Shown piece after piece: positions 16,600 to 27,784 of a DNA stretch of 40,965 nucleotides. The translations under genes were made by a program, and so were the position numbers. The notes beneath the pieces are model-generated. The model saw nothing but the letters and a program-made list of their open reading frames with translations. It searched no databases and was not told where the DNA came from. The stretch comes from Gammaproteobacteria bacterium (lineage in GTDB: Bacteria > Pseudomonadota > Gammaproteobacteria > GCA-2400775): contig WGFU01000042.1 in NCBI GenBank assembly GCA_015492075.1, positions 1-40,965 of the forward strand, read 5' to 3'. Position 1 is the stretch's first letter. The number at the start of each line of letters is the position of its first letter.

Positions 16600-19197
16600 A
16601 TGACATGCTCTGACTTCTCTTCCCATACGCCCATGATGCGCCAATATTTGCGTATCAAACAAGACTATCCCAACACCCTTGTCTTCTATCGCATGGGCGA
16701 TTTTTATGAATTGTTTTTCGACGATGCCAAACGCGCCGCAAAATTACTCGACATCAGCCTGACCGCGCGCGGCCAATCTGCCGGCGCGCCCATTCCCATG
16801 GCGGGTGTACCGTATCATGCCGCTGACAGCTACCTGGCCAAACTCATCAAATGCGGCGAATCGGTTGCTATCTGCGAGCAGGTCGGCGACCCCAATAGCG
16901 GCAAAGGCCCGGTCGAACGCAAAGTGGTGCGCTTACTCACACCGGGAACAGTCACTGATGACGGCATGCTCGACGCTGAACGCGACAACCTGCTTGTTGC
17001 GGTTTTTCTTGCTGACTCCGGCGCCGGCATTGCTGCGCTGGATATCAGCAGCGCCCGGTTTTTCATCTCACAGCTGGATACAGGCAAAGCCATAGATGAT
17101 GAACTAGCACGCTTGCAACCGGCCGAACTGTTGCTACAGGAAGAGCACCTCCACGCACTCAGTCAGAGCATACATTGCCACACACAAATACTTGAAGCAT
17201 GGGAGTTCGATTTCGATAACGCGCAACACCTGCTACGCGAACAACTGACATTGCACAACCTCAGCGGGCTGGGTTGCGACGAGGCACCCCTGGCGGTACG
17301 TGCCGCTGGCGCACTGCTACAATACGCCCACCGCACTCAACAAAACGTCCTGCCTCATATTCGCAGCCTCAATGTCAGCCAGCATAGCGACAGCTTATTG
17401 CTTGATGCAGCGAGTCGGCGCAATCTTGAAATTGACAGCAATCTGCAAGGCGGTCGTGACAACACCCTGGTCTCAGTTATAGACCGCACCGTCACGACAA
17501 TGGGCAGTCGCATGTTACGCCGCTGGCTCAACACACCCACCCGCGATCACCCATTGCTGCGCCGGCGCTATCACTGCGTTGATACCTTGCAAACCCCAGA
17601 GGCACACGAGCCCTTACGTGAGCAGCTGAAATACATTGGCGATATTGAACGTATCGTCAGCCGTATTGCACTAAAATCTGCACGCCCACGCGATCTAGCG
17701 CAACTGCGCCAATCCCTGCAAAGTTTGCCTCTTTTAAAGCAACTACTCAGCAAGTTTGACTCACCGCTGCTGAAAGAACTGGAATCTTCCATTAACGAAC
17801 ATAGCACGCTAAACCAACTTCTATCACGTGCCATTATTGACGAGCCACCTATGCTGATACGTGATGGCGGCGTAATAGCAACGGGTTTTGACGCCGAACT
17901 TGACGAGCTGCGCGCACTCAGCCAAAACGCCGATCAATTTCTTATTGAGTTAGAAAGCAACGAGAGGAAAAACAGCGGCATTAGCACGCTCAAGGTGGGC
18001 TATAATCGTGTGCACGGCTACTACATCGAGGCCAGCAAGATTCATTCGGCACAGATCCCTAATCACTTCCAGCGCCGACAAACGCTGAAAAATGTCGAAC
18101 GTTACATCACTGCCGAACTTAAGTCTTTTGAAGACAAAGTACTGAGTGCGCGCGAACGGGCTTTATCCAGAGAAAAATATCTTTACGAACAACTATTAGA
18201 AACCCTAAGTAAAGAAGTCGGAGACCTGCAAGCCAGCGCCGAGGCCATCGCCCAGATCGACGTACTCTGCAATTTTTCCCAACGTGCTTGGCAGCTCGAC
18301 CTTTGCCAACCCGAACTGAGTAGTGAACCCGGGTTATCGATTGAAGGCGGACGTCACCCCGTAGTTGAAGCCACGCTGGACGCGCCCTTTACCGCAAACG
18401 ACGTGCAACTCAACAATAAGCGACGCATGCTCATCATCACCGGGCCAAACATGGGTGGCAAATCAACCTATATGCGCCAGACGGCCATTATCACCTTACT
18501 GGCACATTGCGGCTGTTTCGTTCCCGCAAAAAAAGCCAAGCTGGGCCCTTTTGATCGTATCTTTACCCGTATCGGCGCATCTGACGACCTGGCAGGCGGG
18601 CGCTCCACCTTTATGGTGGAAATGACCGAAACCGCGGCGATATTACACAATGCCAGCGAGCAAAGCCTGGTATTAATGGATGAAGTCGGCCGCGGCACGA
18701 GCACATTCGATGGCCTCTCTTTAGCTTGGGCCTGCGCAGAACACCTAACGAACAAGATAAAGGCATTTATCTTGTTCGCCACCCATTATTTTGAATTAAC
18801 CGCACTGGAATCCATGCACAGCGGCATTGCCAACATTCATCTTAGCGCTGTCGAGCACCATGACAGTATTGTATTTTTACACAGCGTTAAAGAAGGTGCT
18901 GCCAACCGTAGCTATGGCTTGCAAGTTGCGGCGCTTGCCGGTGTCCCCAAAACTGTTGTTGCCGCAGCAAAAAAACGTCTACATTTGCTCGAAAAACAGC
19001 AAGCCGATCACTGTGCCGATCATCCGCAAATAGACTTGTTTACACCTGATAAATCCCCTGAACCATTAGCCGAATCCAATCACCAAACAATGCTGGAATG
19101 GCTGGCCAATATTGATCCTGACAACCTCACTGCGAAGCAGGCATTGGATGCTCTGTATGAACTCAAACAACTCGGTAACAGCGCCAACGGTGAATAA
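16600..19197 (+). CDS. mutS: DNA mismatch repair protein MutS
   Basis: The 865-residue protein (from ATG 16600; a GTG two codons upstream is also open) has the mismatch-binding N-terminus, including the Phe-x-Glu motif in [15 protein letters not shown]. The lever/clamp region follows, then the C-terminal ABC ATPase. The Walker [14 protein letters not shown] is at about residue 615; [20 protein letters not shown] (Walker B/signature) and [12 protein letters not shown] follow. MutS recognises mispairs and recruits MutL. The last 30 residues ([11 protein letters not shown]) match the tetramer-forming tail. No strong ribosome site is seen before either start. Confidence 0.97.
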   Translation: MTCSDFSSHTPMMRQYLRIKQDYPNTLVFYRMGDFYELFFDDAKRAAKLLDISLTARGQSAGAPIPMAGVPYHAADSYLAKLIKCGESVAICEQVGDPNSGKGPVERKVVRLLTPGTVTDDGMLDAERDNLLVAVFLADSGAGIAALDISSARFFISQLDTGKAIDDELARLQPAELLLQEEHLHALSQSIHCHTQILEAWEFDFDNAQHLLREQLTLHNLSGLGCDEAPLAVRAAGALLQYAHRTQQNVLPHIRSLNVSQHSDSLLLDAASRRNLEIDSNLQGGRDNTLVSVIDRTVTTMGSRMLRRWLNTPTRDHPLLRRRYHCVDTLQTPEAHEPLREQLKYIGDIERIVSRIALKSARPRDLAQLRQSLQSLPLLKQLLSKFDSPLLKELESSINEHSTLNQLLSRAIIDEPPMLIRDGGVIATGFDAELDELRALSQNADQFLIELESNERKNSGISTLKVGYNRVHGYYIEASKIHSAQIPNHFQRRQTLKNVERYITAELKSFEDKVLSARERALSREKYLYEQLLETLSKEVGDLQASAEAIAQIDVLCNFSQRAWQLDLCQPELSSEPGLSIEGGRHPVVEATLDAPFTANDVQLNNKRRMLIITGPNMGGKSTYMRQTAIITLLAHCGCFVPAKKAKLGPFDRIFTRIGASDDLAGGRSTFMVEMTETAAILHNASEQSLVLMDEVGRGTSTFDGLSLAWACAEHLTNKIKAFILFATHYFELTALESMHSGIANIHLSAVEHHDSIVFLHSVKEGAANRSYGLQVAALAGVPKTVVAAAKKRLHLLEKQQADHCADHPQIDLFTPDKSPEPLAESNHQTMLEWLANIDPDNLTAKQALDALYELKQLGNSANGE

Positions 19198-19238
19198 GTA
19201 TTGAGCCGATCCCTTGATTTTAGTTACAGGTAAAAACT

Positions 19239-19547
19239 ATGTCGATTCAAACAGAACGTGATTGCGCCATCTACCGTTGCTCCTGCAAAGATGGCATGTA
19301 TCTTTACGTCGATCAAAAAGATGGGCTAAATAACCTTCCCGAAACGCTGATTAAAAGAATCGGCCAACCCGAGCTCGCTATGACCTTGGTCATCAGCCGT
19401 GAAACCAGGTTGGCTAACGCCAATGCTGAGATCATTTTGGCGGCGCTTGATACACAGGGCTTTTACTTGCAAATGCCACCTTCGCACAGCGATTACATGC
19501 AAGAAGTCAACAAGAATAATCACCTTTTAGGCAAAGAAACATCCTGA
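19239..19547 (+). CDS. YcgL domain-containing protein
   Basis: The 102-residue protein matches the YcgL family: CAIYRCSCKDGMYLYVDQKD, LPETLIKRIGQPELAMTLV, then LANANAEIILAALDTQGFYL ending in QMPP. The family is small, cytosolic and of unproven function. It is adjacent to ycgN (12 bases upstream of it), as is common in Gammaproteobacteria, and the pair may be co-translated. It follows mutS by about 40 bases. Confidence 0.9.
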   Translation: MSIQTERDCAIYRCSCKDGMYLYVDQKDGLNNLPETLIKRIGQPELAMTLVISRETRLANANAEIILAALDTQGFYLQMPPSHSDYMQEVNKNNHLLGKETS

Positions 19548-19558
19548 ATGGTGCATTG

Positions 19559-20002
19559 ATGTCAGACAAATTTTGGCAGACCAAGGGCCTCGACAACATG
19601 AATCATAGCGAGTGGGAATCGCTCTGTGACGGCTGCGGGCTTTGCTGCCTGCATAAACTTGAGGATGAAGACACTAACAAAGTCTATTACACCGACTTGG
19701 CATGCGAATATCTTGACCTTCATCAATGCCGTTGCAAAGACTATACGCAACGCAGCGTGTTGGTTACAGGCTGCCTATCCTTAAAACCTGAAAACATCAA
19801 ACAATTTCATTGGCTACCCAACACCTGCGCCTATCGCCTTATCGCCGAAGGTAAACCTTTACTGGCCTGGCACCCGCTGGTCTGCGGTGATGCAAATGGT
19901 GTCCACCATGCGGGAATTTCGGTACGCGGGCGCGCCAAGACCGCTACCAATGTCTCCGACGACAACCTTGAAGAGCACGTTATTCACTGGCTCGACGAAT
20001 AG
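19559..20002 (+). CDS. YcgN family cysteine-cluster protein (UPF0260)
   Basis: The 147-residue protein (ATG 19559; a TTG one codon earlier is open) is rich in cysteine: LCDGCGLCCLHKLED, YYTDLACEYLD, QCRCKDYTQR, TGCLSL, NTCAYR and PLVCGDANG. The CxxCxxCC core is typical of the YkgJ/YcgN group, thought to bind zinc or an Fe-S centre. The biochemical role is not known to me. The order ycgL-ycgN-fdxA places it among Fe-S-related genes. Confidence 0.9.
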   Translation: MSDKFWQTKGLDNMNHSEWESLCDGCGLCCLHKLEDEDTNKVYYTDLACEYLDLHQCRCKDYTQRSVLVTGCLSLKPENIKQFHWLPNTCAYRLIAEGKPLLAWHPLVCGDANGVHHAGISVRGRAKTATNVSDDNLEEHVIHWLDE

Positions 20003-20323
20003 TCGACCGAAAGCACTCTCTGCACAGGCAGGCTTAAGAGGCAATCAGATGCAAACAAGCCATTACCATACGACATGCTATGGCGCTACCGGCACGACTA
20101 TTGCTATTGCGACAATGTATCCCATTCATGCCGGGCAGCGCAAAACGAGTACGGCTTAAGACAACATCAATCCAATGGAAACAACGGCTTAGCCAAATAT
20201 TCACGATCACGCTGCGCTTTTTCCCTGGTACAAGGGCATTCGCGCGCCGGTAGCACTCGTCAAGCCATCTGTAATCGATTAAAATACTTGGCCTTTATAG
20301 AAAAGTTCGGAGCGGAGCATAAG
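20003..20323. other. Intergenic stretch between ycgN and fdxA
   Basis: No convincing gene. Short open frames on the plus strand are rich in His, Tyr and Thr and match nothing I know. A long frame from 20075 that joins fdxA appears to be non-coding before the fdxA ATG. An AT-rich TTAAAATACT at 20279-20288 could be the -10 region of an fdxA promoter. Confidence 0.4.
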
Positions 20324-20647
20324 ATGACCTTTGTCGTAATGGAAAATTGCATTAAATGTAAGTACACCGACTGTGTTGAGGTCTGCCCGGTCGATTGCTT
20401 TCATGAAGGGCCTAATTTTCTCGTCATCGACCCCGATGAGTGTATCGACTGCACATTGTGTGAACCAGAATGCCCCGCTGAGGCCATCGTCTCTGAGGAT
20501 GACTTGCCTGATGATCAGGCTCATTTTCTCGAGTTGAATGCTGAATTAGCGAAGGAGTGGCCCGTCATCACCGAACAAATTGATCCACCAGAAGATGCAG
20601 CCGAGTGGGACGGTAAAGAAGGCAAACTCGAACTCCTCGAACGTTAG
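20324..20647 (+). CDS. fdxA: 7Fe ferredoxin FdxA ([3Fe-4S][4Fe-4S])
   Basis: The 107-residue protein carries nine cysteines at C9, C12, C17, C21, C25, C40, C43, C46 and C50. This is the spacing of Azotobacter ferredoxin [18 protein letters not shown] and then [12 protein letters not shown]. It is a low-potential electron carrier. GGAG lies about six bases before the ATG; the upstream open frame lacks family similarity. Its 3' end may overlap the start of the addB-like gene. Confidence 0.95.
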   Translation: MTFVVMENCIKCKYTDCVEVCPVDCFHEGPNFLVIDPDECIDCTLCEPECPAEAIVSEDDLPDDQAHFLELNAELAKEWPVITEQIDPPEDAAEWDGKEGKLELLER

Positions 20648-23627
20648 CGCCGGGCCGGACTCGCCGTTGGACAACGGCGCCTGCCAGCCTAACCTTGGGC
20701 GGCATCGTCTCATTGCCTACAGCGAGGATCCTATTGCGCTCCTCGCCAGGCAAGTCATTAGCGACCAGAAATCGTTTCTGCCCAATCTGACCCACGTTAC
20801 GGTCATCATCAACAACCCCAATCGAATTTCCGCACTGCGGCAACAACTTTTACATTGTGCTAACGCCATCGGCTGTCGTGGCCTGCTTGGCCCCAGCGTA
20901 TGCAGCCTACGCGATTACGTTACCCAACACAGCACGCCGACCAAAGCCATCATTGGCGATCGCGCCCGCGAACTGATGCTCTACAAGGCATTAGCTCAAC
21001 GCCAACAATTGTTTGGCGAGGTATCAACCTGGTTTCTGGTCGATAATCTACTGTCCCTATTTGACGAACTCAGCGCCAATCACACTCTACTGCCCGACGA
21101 TGGCCAGGCTTTTATAGATACCTTAATAGGTGCGTATAGCTTGGAACATTCGCCTTCCTTGCAGCAGGCGCTCAGCCATGAAGCAAACATTGTGCATACA
21201 CTATGGCATGCCTATCAGGACCAACTCGATGCTCATCACTACAGCGACACCGAAACCACTTACCGAGACAACATAAAGCAACTGTGCCAGCAGAACATCG
21301 ATCACACTTTCTACGTCATCGGTTATCACCGTTTTCTACCCTCGGAGCGGGCATTTTTAAAACATCTTGACGCAAGCAAACAAATTTGTTTATTCGTCCA
21401 TGGACAGCAATGTCCTGGCAACAATGAAATCAATGAGGATCGCCTGCACCCTGATATCGCGATTTGCGCCCTGGTTCACGATTTTTCTATAAAACAGAGC
21501 AGCTCCGACACCACCCCCTATAGCGATTTTATCAACCAGGCATATACACCATGGCCAAACGATAAAACACAAACACCGCATGGTATCAAGCAACGCGCTC
21601 ACGCCTTTGCACAACAATGCCCAAGCAGCCCCGCCGCATCACGATTACGTTTATGCAAAAACAATTCGCCCGAACATGAAGCACAAGCGATTGCCTTGCA
21701 ACTGGTGCATTGGCATCAACAGGGCAAACAACACCTAGCTATTATTACCGAAGACCGCCGCCTTGCCCGCCGCGTTCGTGCTTTGCTCGAGCGCTTTGGT
21801 CTAGCGGTAAACGACTATACCGGTTGGGCACTTTCCACGACCAGTGCCGCAGCGGCTGTTGACAGCTGGCTAAACCTGATTGAGCAAGACTTTGCTTATC
21901 AGCCGTTACTCGAGCTACTTAAATCGCCCTTTGTCCTGCCTGACTGGGATCGCGACAAACTGTCCAAAACGACATATCGCTTTGAGCAGGATATTGTTCG
22001 CCACGAGAACGTTCAAGCTAAATTATCGCGCTATCGTTATTACATTCGCTCGCGCCAGCAACGCCTAAAATGGAAAGATAATCTAGTTGGCGAGCTGCTT
22101 GATGCCATCGAATACGCAGCGTCCCCCATCTTGGCAATAATGAAAACGAAACAAACAAGCAATCTGACTGATTTGCTTGGCGCAGTGGAACTCAGCATGC
22201 AGCGTATCGGTCTGATGTCGACACTGCAAACTGACGAAGCAGGTCGCAGCATTATTGAACAACTGCAAACGCTACAGCCGCTACCAGACTCTGAAACAGA
22301 AACCATGCCTTGGCAAGAGTTTCGCCATTGGCTGGCGCGCGCCCTGGAACAAAGCTATTTTCAATTGAACCGCGTCGAAGGCGGTATTGCCTTGTTGCCA
22401 CCAAGCCAATCCAACCTCGAACAGTTTGATGGGCTGGTGCTGGCCGCCGCCGATGCCAGCCATCTGCCTATAATCGCGTCGCCATCACCTTTGTTCAACC
22501 AAGCTGTACGTAAGGAACTGGGGCTACGCACCCAGACCGACGAACTGCAAACCGCCTTTTATCATTTTCGACGCTTGCTTGAATCGGCACCAGAGGTCGT
22601 TGCGACCTATGCGACAGACAATCATGGTGAACCACAAACCCTAGCACCGTGGTTGCAGCTACTTAACGCCTTTCATCAACTGGCTTACGGCCATGACCTG
22701 CATGACCACCAACTGGCCCAGGCAGCCAGCGATTTAAGATTGTTTGATGATAACACCTTACCTTTACCTGAAACACAGCAGATGCCGGCGCCGAGCGTCA
22801 GTCCCGAGCTACTGCCAGACAGCTATTCGGCTTACACTTATCAACAGCTAATCAATTGTCCCTATCGCTTCTTTGCCGGCCAATGTCTACAATTGTCCGC
22901 GCCAGAAGCAATACGTGATGCGTTGCAAAAGTCAGACTACGGCGAGCTGGTGCACCGCTGCCTACACGCCTTTCACGCCGACTTGCAGGGATTGCCAGGC
23001 CCCTTTCCAAGCCCTCTGACCGATGATCTGCGCCAAGCAGGCATCGAGCTGCTTAATCACATTGCTGAATATGTCTTTGCCGCCGACCTGGAAGACAATG
23101 CCTTGCATCGAGTCTGGCTACAACGTTGGCGTCGATGCATCCCGGGCTACATCGACTGGCAAATCAAGCAAGCTGACAACTGGCAGATCTATGATAACGA
23201 GTGCTTTATCGAGATCGAGGCTACTGATAAAACATTTGGCTTGAAAGGCCGTATTGACCGCGTTGACACAAACAGCAATGGCGACTGCATCATTGATTAT
23301 AAAACCGGAACCAGTGCCAGCCACGACGAGGTCATGAGTGGTGAATCAGTGCAACTACCCTTTTACACCATGCTCTGGTCACGCCCTGTCAAACGATGTC
23401 AGTATCTGGATTTGGGTGACACCATCAAACAAACCACTATCGAAGATGAAGATCTTCGCCGCATCAGCCATGACAATCAGCAACGTCTGTCGGCCATCCA
23501 TCAACAACTGCGACAGAGCCATGCCTTACACGCCTGGGGCGACGAAAAAGTATGTCAATATTGCGAATTCCACGGTATCTGTCGTAAACAAAGCTGGCAA
23601 ACACCCACGGCGACCGGAAGCGAATAG
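20595..23627 (+). CDS. AddB-like PD-(D/E)XK nuclease/inactive helicase subunit (DNA repair)
   Basis: About 1010 residues. The N-terminal two thirds resemble an inactivated UvrD-type helicase with no Walker A, starting at [18 protein letters not shown]. The C-terminal nuclease has [22 protein letters not shown], the D...(D/E)xK catalytic core. Four cysteines, one in [11 protein letters not shown] and three in [13 protein letters not shown], match the Fe-S staple of AddB/RecB-type nucleases. It forms the partner of the addA-like gene four bases downstream, and the pair would process double-strand breaks for RecA. The start is uncertain: ATG 20595 overlaps fdxA, TTG 20667 would not, and none has a good ribosome site. 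It resembles the gammaproteobacterial 'probable DNA repair protein' variant rather than Bacillus AddB. Confidence 0.85.
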   Translation: MQPSGTVKKANSNSSNVSAGPDSPLDNGACQPNLGRHRLIAYSEDPIALLARQVISDQKSFLPNLTHVTVIINNPNRISALRQQLLHCANAIGCRGLLGPSVCSLRDYVTQHSTPTKAIIGDRARELMLYKALAQRQQLFGEVSTWFLVDNLLSLFDELSANHTLLPDDGQAFIDTLIGAYSLEHSPSLQQALSHEANIVHTLWHAYQDQLDAHHYSDTETTYRDNIKQLCQQNIDHTFYVIGYHRFLPSERAFLKHLDASKQICLFVHGQQCPGNNEINEDRLHPDIAICALVHDFSIKQSSSDTTPYSDFINQAYTPWPNDKTQTPHGIKQRAHAFAQQCPSSPAASRLRLCKNNSPEHEAQAIALQLVHWHQQGKQHLAIITEDRRLARRVRALLERFGLAVNDYTGWALSTTSAAAAVDSWLNLIEQDFAYQPLLELLKSPFVLPDWDRDKLSKTTYRFEQDIVRHENVQAKLSRYRYYIRSRQQRLKWKDNLVGELLDAIEYAASPILAIMKTKQTSNLTDLLGAVELSMQRIGLMSTLQTDEAGRSIIEQLQTLQPLPDSETETMPWQEFRHWLARALEQSYFQLNRVEGGIALLPPSQSNLEQFDGLVLAAADASHLPIIASPSPLFNQAVRKELGLRTQTDELQTAFYHFRRLLESAPEVVATYATDNHGEPQTLAPWLQLLNAFHQLAYGHDLHDHQLAQAASDLRLFDDNTLPLPETQQMPAPSVSPELLPDSYSAYTYQQLINCPYRFFAGQCLQLSAPEAIRDALQKSDYGELVHRCLHAFHADLQGLPGPFPSPLTDDLRQAGIELLNHIAEYVFAADLEDNALHRVWLQRWRRCIPGYIDWQIKQADNWQIYDNECFIEIEATDKTFGLKGRIDRVDTNSNGDCIIDYKTGTSASHDEVMSGESVQLPFYTMLWSRPVKRCQYLDLGDTIKQTTIEDEDLRRISHDNQQRLSAIHQQLRQSHALHAWGDEKVCQYCEFHGICRKQSWQTPTATGSE

Positions 23628-23631
23628 CGCC

Positions 23632-26600
23632 ATGCAAGCATTAGATCCCAATACCAATGTCACGGTTGCCGCCTCTGCCGGCAGCGGAAAAACCTATTTA
23701 CTGGTAAGTCGATTAATCAGGCTGCTGCTAGAAGCCGCGGCGCCCAATAGCATTGTTGCGATCACCTTTACCCGCAAAGCCGCCAGCGAGATGCTTGAAC
23801 GCCTGAATGAGCGGCTCTACGAACTGGCCTCGGTTGACGATCAACAATTAGCGTTGATGCTGCGTGATCTTGGTTTAAACCCTTCTTACTCGGCGCGCGC
23901 ACGCGGCCTTTATGAAGCACTATTATTACATCCACAGTCAGTAAAAATTACCACCTTTCACGCCTTTTGCCACGACCTGTTACAACGTTTTCCCTTGGAG
24001 GCGGGGATCAACCCTGGCTTTGAACTGCTCGAATCGAGCACACTGCTGAAGTTTCAAGCATGGCAACGCCTGCTTGAAGATGTCACTAAAAACTCTAACG
24101 ACAATATCAATAATGGCATTAGCCTTGCGCTTGACCGTCTATTCAAGGAATGCAGTAACCCGCTCAGCATCGAAGAATTATTGCTCAATGATTTCCTCGA
24201 ACACCGTAGTGATTGGTGGGCCTTTGTTGAAAATGAAACCGACCCGGTCGCCTCCGCCACGGCCAAAACACGCGCACTACTGAAGCTGGAAAAATACGCC
24301 GCTGACGCACCGCAGCTGCCTACCGCTACCCGTGACCAACTTAAGCAGTTTTCGCAACGGCTGTCACAACATGCAACCAAGAAGAACCTGGAATTTTGTC
24401 AACTTATCGAAACGGTGCTAGAACACAAGCTGATTGATCTCGAAGGGCTCACCACCCTGCACTCTGTTTTTTTTACCAAGACAGGAGCCCTGCGTAAACG
24501 CGAGCCAAGCAAGGCGCAGGCAAAAAGCATGGGCGCGGCGGGCGAACAGCAATTTATTGAGCTACACCATAGCCTGGCAAATACCATTGAGGACCTGCTG
24601 GACAAGCAATGCCGCGAACACACTGCGGCAATCAGTCATGCCTGGTATACGGTCGGCAACCGGCTGCTGGAAATATTTCAGGACATAAAACGCCAACAAA
24701 ACTGTCTCGACTTTGCTGATCTCGAATGGCAGGTCTACAAATTATTGTCAGATAATGAGCAGTCCCATTGGGTGCAGTACAAACTGGATCAGCGTATCGA
24801 TCACATATTGATAGATGAGTTCCAGGATACCAACCCGACACAGTGGCGCATGCTGCATCCTTTGCTGGAGGAAATTACCGGGCACACAACAGACCGTCAA
24901 CGCAGTGTGTTTATTGTAGGCGATGGCAAGCAGTCAATTTATCGCTTCCGGCGCGCGGCACCGGGATTATTTTCTGCCTCGCAGGCTTGGTTGCAAGCAA
25001 GACCGGCACCGCATCACAGCCTGCGCCTCGATCAGTCGAGACGCTCATCTCCCGCCATTATCAATCTGGTTAATCAGGTGTTTTCAAAAACCGGCATGGG
25101 TGAAAAACTGATCGATTTTCAACGCCACGATACCGTACACAAGCAACTATGGGGACATACCGAGCTTTTGCCGTTAATCGAAAATGAAGATGAGGAAGGT
25201 GGCGATCACACCGTAGCGGCGCATATCGACACCTTGCGTAACCCTTTACTAAGCCCCCTCGAAACCGTTATCGATAAGCGCTATCAACAGGAAGGTCAGC
25301 TCATCGCGACGAAGATAGAAGCACTCATCGCCGGTCACACCGCCATTAACGAAGGCGGCACGACGCGTCCTGTTCATTATGGCGACATAATGATATTGGT
25401 AAAAAAGCGCCACCATGTCGGCGACTACGAGAACGCCTTACTGGCGGCGGGCATACCTTTTATCGGGACGCAGCGTAAATCACTGTTATCGACACTGGAA
25501 ATTCAGGACATGTTGAACCTGTGTAACACCTTGTTGACACCACACAGCAATCTCGCGCTTGCCATCGTACTGCGTTCGCCCATCTTTTCCTGCTCTGATG
25601 AAGACTTGATGAGCCTGGCCACGGCCAGTGACGACGCCAGCCTCTCCTGGTATTCGCGTCTTGACTTGCTCGTACAGAATCAGCAGCTCAAACCTGCCTT
25701 GACACGGGCACACAAGCTGCTCGGGCAATGGCATGCACTGGCCGGCACTCTACCTGTACACGATTTGCTCGACCATATTTATCATCAGGGCAATGTTATT
25801 GCACGTTACGAGGCCGCTTTCCCGGCGCATTATGGCGCCAGGGCAAAAGCCAACCTAACGCGATTTATCGAATTAGCGCTAGAGATTGACAGCGGCCGCT
25901 ATCCCAGCCTGCCGAAATTTATTTATCGTCTGGAATTGTTGGCAAAACGTAATGAATCACCCGATGAATCCCTGCTCTCGGCTAACAGTCGTGCCGTAAG
26001 ATTAATGACCATTCATTCTGCCAAAGGATTAGAGGCTCCCGTCGTGTTCATCGCTGATGCGAGCAATCAGGAAGGCCGAAATCGACGCCATCATCCCTTG
26101 ATTGATTGGCCGGCCGACAAAGCGCGGCCCGATGTTTTCTTCCTGTCCAGCATGCATCGTGATCGCATCAGCAAACAGCTAATCGAAACAGAAAAGCATA
26201 AAGAAAGTATTGAAGACGCAAACCTGCTCTATGTCGCGATAACACGCGCAAGGCAATTGTTATTTGTCAGCGGCGTGAAACCTCGTCGCGGCGATTGGAC
26301 TCGCAGTTGGTATGGCCAGATCGCACAACAGATCGATGCAGAATTTGACCCCCTAAGCGGGTGGACGGCAGAGACCGGCAATCACTCTCGCAGCAAAGAA
26401 AATATTAAGCCCGCTGCCCCAGAACGCGCTTATCAAGCGTACGACGCTACACCAATTGTTCCTTCTCAAGAATACGCACCGACCCGTAACGAGACAATCA
26501 TCGATGCCGATGCCGATGCCATTGCCTATGGCAATACCATCCATCACCTATTAGATCTCTTATCATCTGGCAGATTGCAAACAACCGACACCAGCGACGA

Positions 26601-27006
26601 CATCATACAACGGCTACGTACACCAGCCAAAAACATCGATATCGCTGCTTGCTGGCAGGATGCGTTAGCGGTCTATACGGAGCCTGCCCTGCAAATCTGT
26701 TTCAATGCCACACATTATCAACAGGCGTTTAATGAAACCAGCGTCAACGCCATCGACGATCAAGGTCGGCATTGGTTTGGCATAGTCGACCGTATTATTA
26801 TCAGCACTAACGAGGTGCTAATAATTGACTACAAAAGCCAGCGGGACTTATCAGATAACGTGGCGCAACAGGCGGAACAATATCGCGGCCAGCTAGCACG
26901 CTACCGACAAGCCGCCAAGCAACTGTGGCCAAATAAAATAGTGCGTGCGGCAATACTGTTTACCACACAGCGACGTTTGCATGAGCTGAGTTTTGACCCC
27001 GTATAA
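23632..27006 (+). CDS. AddA-like UvrD-family helicase-nuclease
   Basis: The 1124-residue protein from ATG 23632 has a GGAAG ribosome site. The superfamily 1A helicase motifs are complete: Walker A TVAASAGSGKTYLLVSRL (about 11-28), Ia AITFTRKAASEMLERL, II HILIDEFQDTNPTQWRML, III VGDGKQSIYRFRRA, V MTIHSAKGLEAPVVFIAD and VI LLYVAITRARQLLFVSG. A C-terminal PD-(D/E)XK nuclease follows: GIVDRIIISTNEVLIIDYKS. AddA unwinds and cuts DNA ends with AddB. The open frame runs a further 98 codons upstream inside addB, but those have no helicase similarity. Confidence 0.93.
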   Translation: MQALDPNTNVTVAASAGSGKTYLLVSRLIRLLLEAAAPNSIVAITFTRKAASEMLERLNERLYELASVDDQQLALMLRDLGLNPSYSARARGLYEALLLHPQSVKITTFHAFCHDLLQRFPLEAGINPGFELLESSTLLKFQAWQRLLEDVTKNSNDNINNGISLALDRLFKECSNPLSIEELLLNDFLEHRSDWWAFVENETDPVASATAKTRALLKLEKYAADAPQLPTATRDQLKQFSQRLSQHATKKNLEFCQLIETVLEHKLIDLEGLTTLHSVFFTKTGALRKREPSKAQAKSMGAAGEQQFIELHHSLANTIEDLLDKQCREHTAAISHAWYTVGNRLLEIFQDIKRQQNCLDFADLEWQVYKLLSDNEQSHWVQYKLDQRIDHILIDEFQDTNPTQWRMLHPLLEEITGHTTDRQRSVFIVGDGKQSIYRFRRAAPGLFSASQAWLQARPAPHHSLRLDQSRRSSPAIINLVNQVFSKTGMGEKLIDFQRHDTVHKQLWGHTELLPLIENEDEEGGDHTVAAHIDTLRNPLLSPLETVIDKRYQQEGQLIATKIEALIAGHTAINEGGTTRPVHYGDIMILVKKRHHVGDYENALLAAGIPFIGTQRKSLLSTLEIQDMLNLCNTLLTPHSNLALAIVLRSPIFSCSDEDLMSLATASDDASLSWYSRLDLLVQNQQLKPALTRAHKLLGQWHALAGTLPVHDLLDHIYHQGNVIARYEAAFPAHYGARAKANLTRFIELALEIDSGRYPSLPKFIYRLELLAKRNESPDESLLSANSRAVRLMTIHSAKGLEAPVVFIADASNQEGRNRRHHPLIDWPADKARPDVFFLSSMHRDRISKQLIETEKHKESIEDANLLYVAITRARQLLFVSGVKPRRGDWTRSWYGQIAQQIDAEFDPLSGWTAETGNHSRSKENIKPAAPERAYQAYDATPIVPSQEYAPTRNETIIDADADAIAYGNTIHHLLDLLSSGRLQTTDTSDDIIQRLRTPAKNIDIAACWQDALAVYTEPALQICFNATHYQQAFNETSVNAIDDQGRHWFGIVDRIIISTNEVLIIDYKSQRDLSDNVAQQAEQYRGQLARYRQAAKQLWPNKIVRAAILFTTQRRLHELSFDPV

Positions 27007-27278
27007 ATAGATAATAGACCAGAAAAACTCTGCCTCGCTTCATTGCGTAAATGATGACTAGGCAAGCAAAAGTGAATAAACCTTGTTTAACTCGAACCAA
27101 TGAGCATTGTTGAATGCATTTTTGACGCGGACAAGCCGCCCCGGCCAGCAAATTCCATTAAAACCAGGAAAGCACTTTCCTTCAACAGACCTGTTGCCAG
27201 AATGACTTCGCTCCCTTACACCCATATTCACCAGAAATATGAGTGGCATCCAGGCACAACCCCCTAACAATCTCGGTT

Positions 27279-27674
27279 TTATTCAGCCTCTTCCGGCTTA
27301 AAGCTCAGGGACGCTGAGTTAATACAATAACGTTGCCCGGTGGGTGGCGGCCCATCGGGAAAAACATGGCCCAGATGCGCTTCACAGTTGGCGCAACGCA
27401 CTTCAATACGGCGCATACCGTGACTATCGTCCAGTAACTGTTCCACAGCGTTATCATTAACCGGCTGCCAGAAACTCGGCCAACCACTGCCCGAATCGTA
27501 TTTTTCACTAGAACGAAATAATTCGGTGCCACAACAAATACAACGGTAAAGACCATCGTCCTTATTGTTATAATATTCGCCGCTAAAGGCAGGCTCGGTG
27601 CCACCTTTGCGCGCGACGCGAAATTGTTCATCGCTTAATACACTGCGCCACTCGGCATCGGTTTTTTTTGGCAT
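27279..27674 (-). CDS. msrB: Peptide-methionine (R)-S-oxide reductase MsrB
   Basis: The 131-residue protein has zinc ligands C45/C48 and C94/C97 in [10 protein letters not shown] and VRCANCEAH. The catalytic Cys117 is in [10 protein letters not shown], and [11 protein letters not shown] is the substrate pocket. It reduces methionine-R-sulfoxide in proteins via thioredoxin. It is divergent from purT over about 110 bases, and the 272 bases between it and addA hold no clear gene. Confidence 0.97.
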   Translation of the reverse strand: MPKKTDAEWRSVLSDEQFRVARKGGTEPAFSGEYYNNKDDGLYRCICCGTELFRSSEKYDSGSGWPSFWQPVNDNAVEQLLDDSHGMRRIEVRCANCEAHLGHVFPDGPPPTGQRYCINSASLSFKPEEAE

Positions 27675-27784
27675 TGTTTTACCCCTCTCGCATGACCCTT
27701 ACACTAATTTGTAGTAGTGGCCATGCAAGGCACTTAGACGTAAACTAGTTGGGTTCACACTGCTAACCAAGGACTCGGCAAACA

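Noticed and set aside
20075-20323. 83-codon N-terminal extension of fdxA
   Set aside because: It has no ferredoxin similarity, lacks a ribosome site at its start, and the 20324 ATG with GGAG gives the standard 107-aa protein with cysteines in the known positions.
23338-23631. 98-codon N-terminal extension of the addA-like gene
   Set aside because: It lies inside addB in another frame, and helicase similarity starts at the 23632 ATG, which has its own ribosome site.
27058-27270. 70-aa minus-strand open frame downstream of msrB
   Set aside because: TTG start, no ribosome site, no recognisable family; hydrophobic start is short. Not enough to call a gene.
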